From contig NZ_FOGB01000007.1 of NCBI RefSeq assembly GCF_900111095.1, positions 150,883 through 214,882 on the forward strand: 64,000 bases of DNA. Direction: 5' to 3'. Under the pieces are notes generated by a model that saw nothing but the letters and a program-made list of their open reading frames with translations, was not told where the DNA came from and ran no database searches. A program made the translations under genes and the position numbers. Position 1 is the stretch's first letter; each line of letters begins with the position of its first letter. Source of the stretch: Amphritea atlantica (GTDB taxonomy: Bacteria > Pseudomonadota > Gammaproteobacteria > Pseudomonadales > Balneatricaceae). This document shows, in pieces, positions 63,971 to 64,000 of the stretch.

Positions 63971-64000
63971 AGCGTTATCCAATGTCAGTGATCTCAATGG

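Noticed and set aside
1-64000. CRISPR arrays, prophage, transposases, rRNA or tRNA genes
   Set aside because: No spaced repeat arrays, structural phage genes, transposase-like frames or recognisable RNA genes were seen by eye; a tRNA search program would be needed to be certain.

Overview
The window is gene-dense chromosomal DNA from a marine-type gammaproteobacterium. Clues are a two-subunit pyruvate carboxylase with a divergent LysR regulator, MetH, PanD, PrpE, UmuDC behind a LexA box, a SorAB-like sulfite dehydrogenase, a bacterial voltage-gated sodium channel, a BCCT osmolyte transporter with a UspA-like partner, and multidomain c-di-GMP proteins. An Oceanospirillales relative (Amphritea/Neptunomonas/Marinobacterium type) is my best guess. 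It is an inference from gene content, not from a database search.

Layout. 0-5 kb: a left-truncated PocR-PAS-GAF-PAS-GGDEF cyclase, a NavBac-type channel, a ParD-like/zeta-type toxin-antitoxin pair and a DUF1294 membrane protein. 5-9 kb: cytochrome c plus molybdenum sulfite dehydrogenase, and a fatty-acyl-CoA synthetase. 9-12.6 kb: a secreted metallophosphoesterase behind a three-repeat Pho box, a DUF3465 protein and a histidine kinase with a ruined ATP site. 12.8-18 kb: pycR, pycA, pycB and a beta-carbonic anhydrase, an anaplerotic bicarbonate-fixing module. 18-21.5 kb: MFS transporter, dienelactone hydrolase and EamA permease, with a 4 x 13 bp tandem repeat between the last two. 21.7-25.7 kb: TrkH with a short KdpD-like kinase and a KdpE-like regulator. 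26-28 kb: SOS-controlled umuDC. 28-30.4 kb: BCCT transporter and universal stress protein. 30.8-32.6 kb: a WYL regulator and a VOC-EVE gene pair, each preceded by the same 19-bp operator. 32.6-40.7 kb: GST, M50 membrane protease, a small basic protein, fumarylacetoacetase, a CBS-PAS-GGDEF-EAL protein and an SDR oxidoreductase.

41-48.6 kb is the most accessory-looking part. It holds a cysteine-rich secreted protein, a beta-helix repeat protein, a DNase II homologue (rare in bacteria), a phospholipase C/acid phosphatase-family enzyme with a repeat domain and two altered metal ligands, and two orphan small envelope-type genes. 48.7-64 kb returns to core metabolism: prpE, panD, a Fur-box-preceded cupredoxin/FTR1 iron importer, metH, a transglutaminase-like protease, DUF350, mtgA, a 5'-nucleotidase, an EamA permease and a large M16 peptidase.

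Strongest leads for something undescribed are the DNase II/phospholipase/beta-helix island, the paired 19-bp operators around the WYL regulator, and the histidine kinase that keeps its phospho-acceptor His but has lost the N, G1 and G2 boxes. I saw no CRISPR array, rRNA, tRNA, transposase or prophage structural gene.
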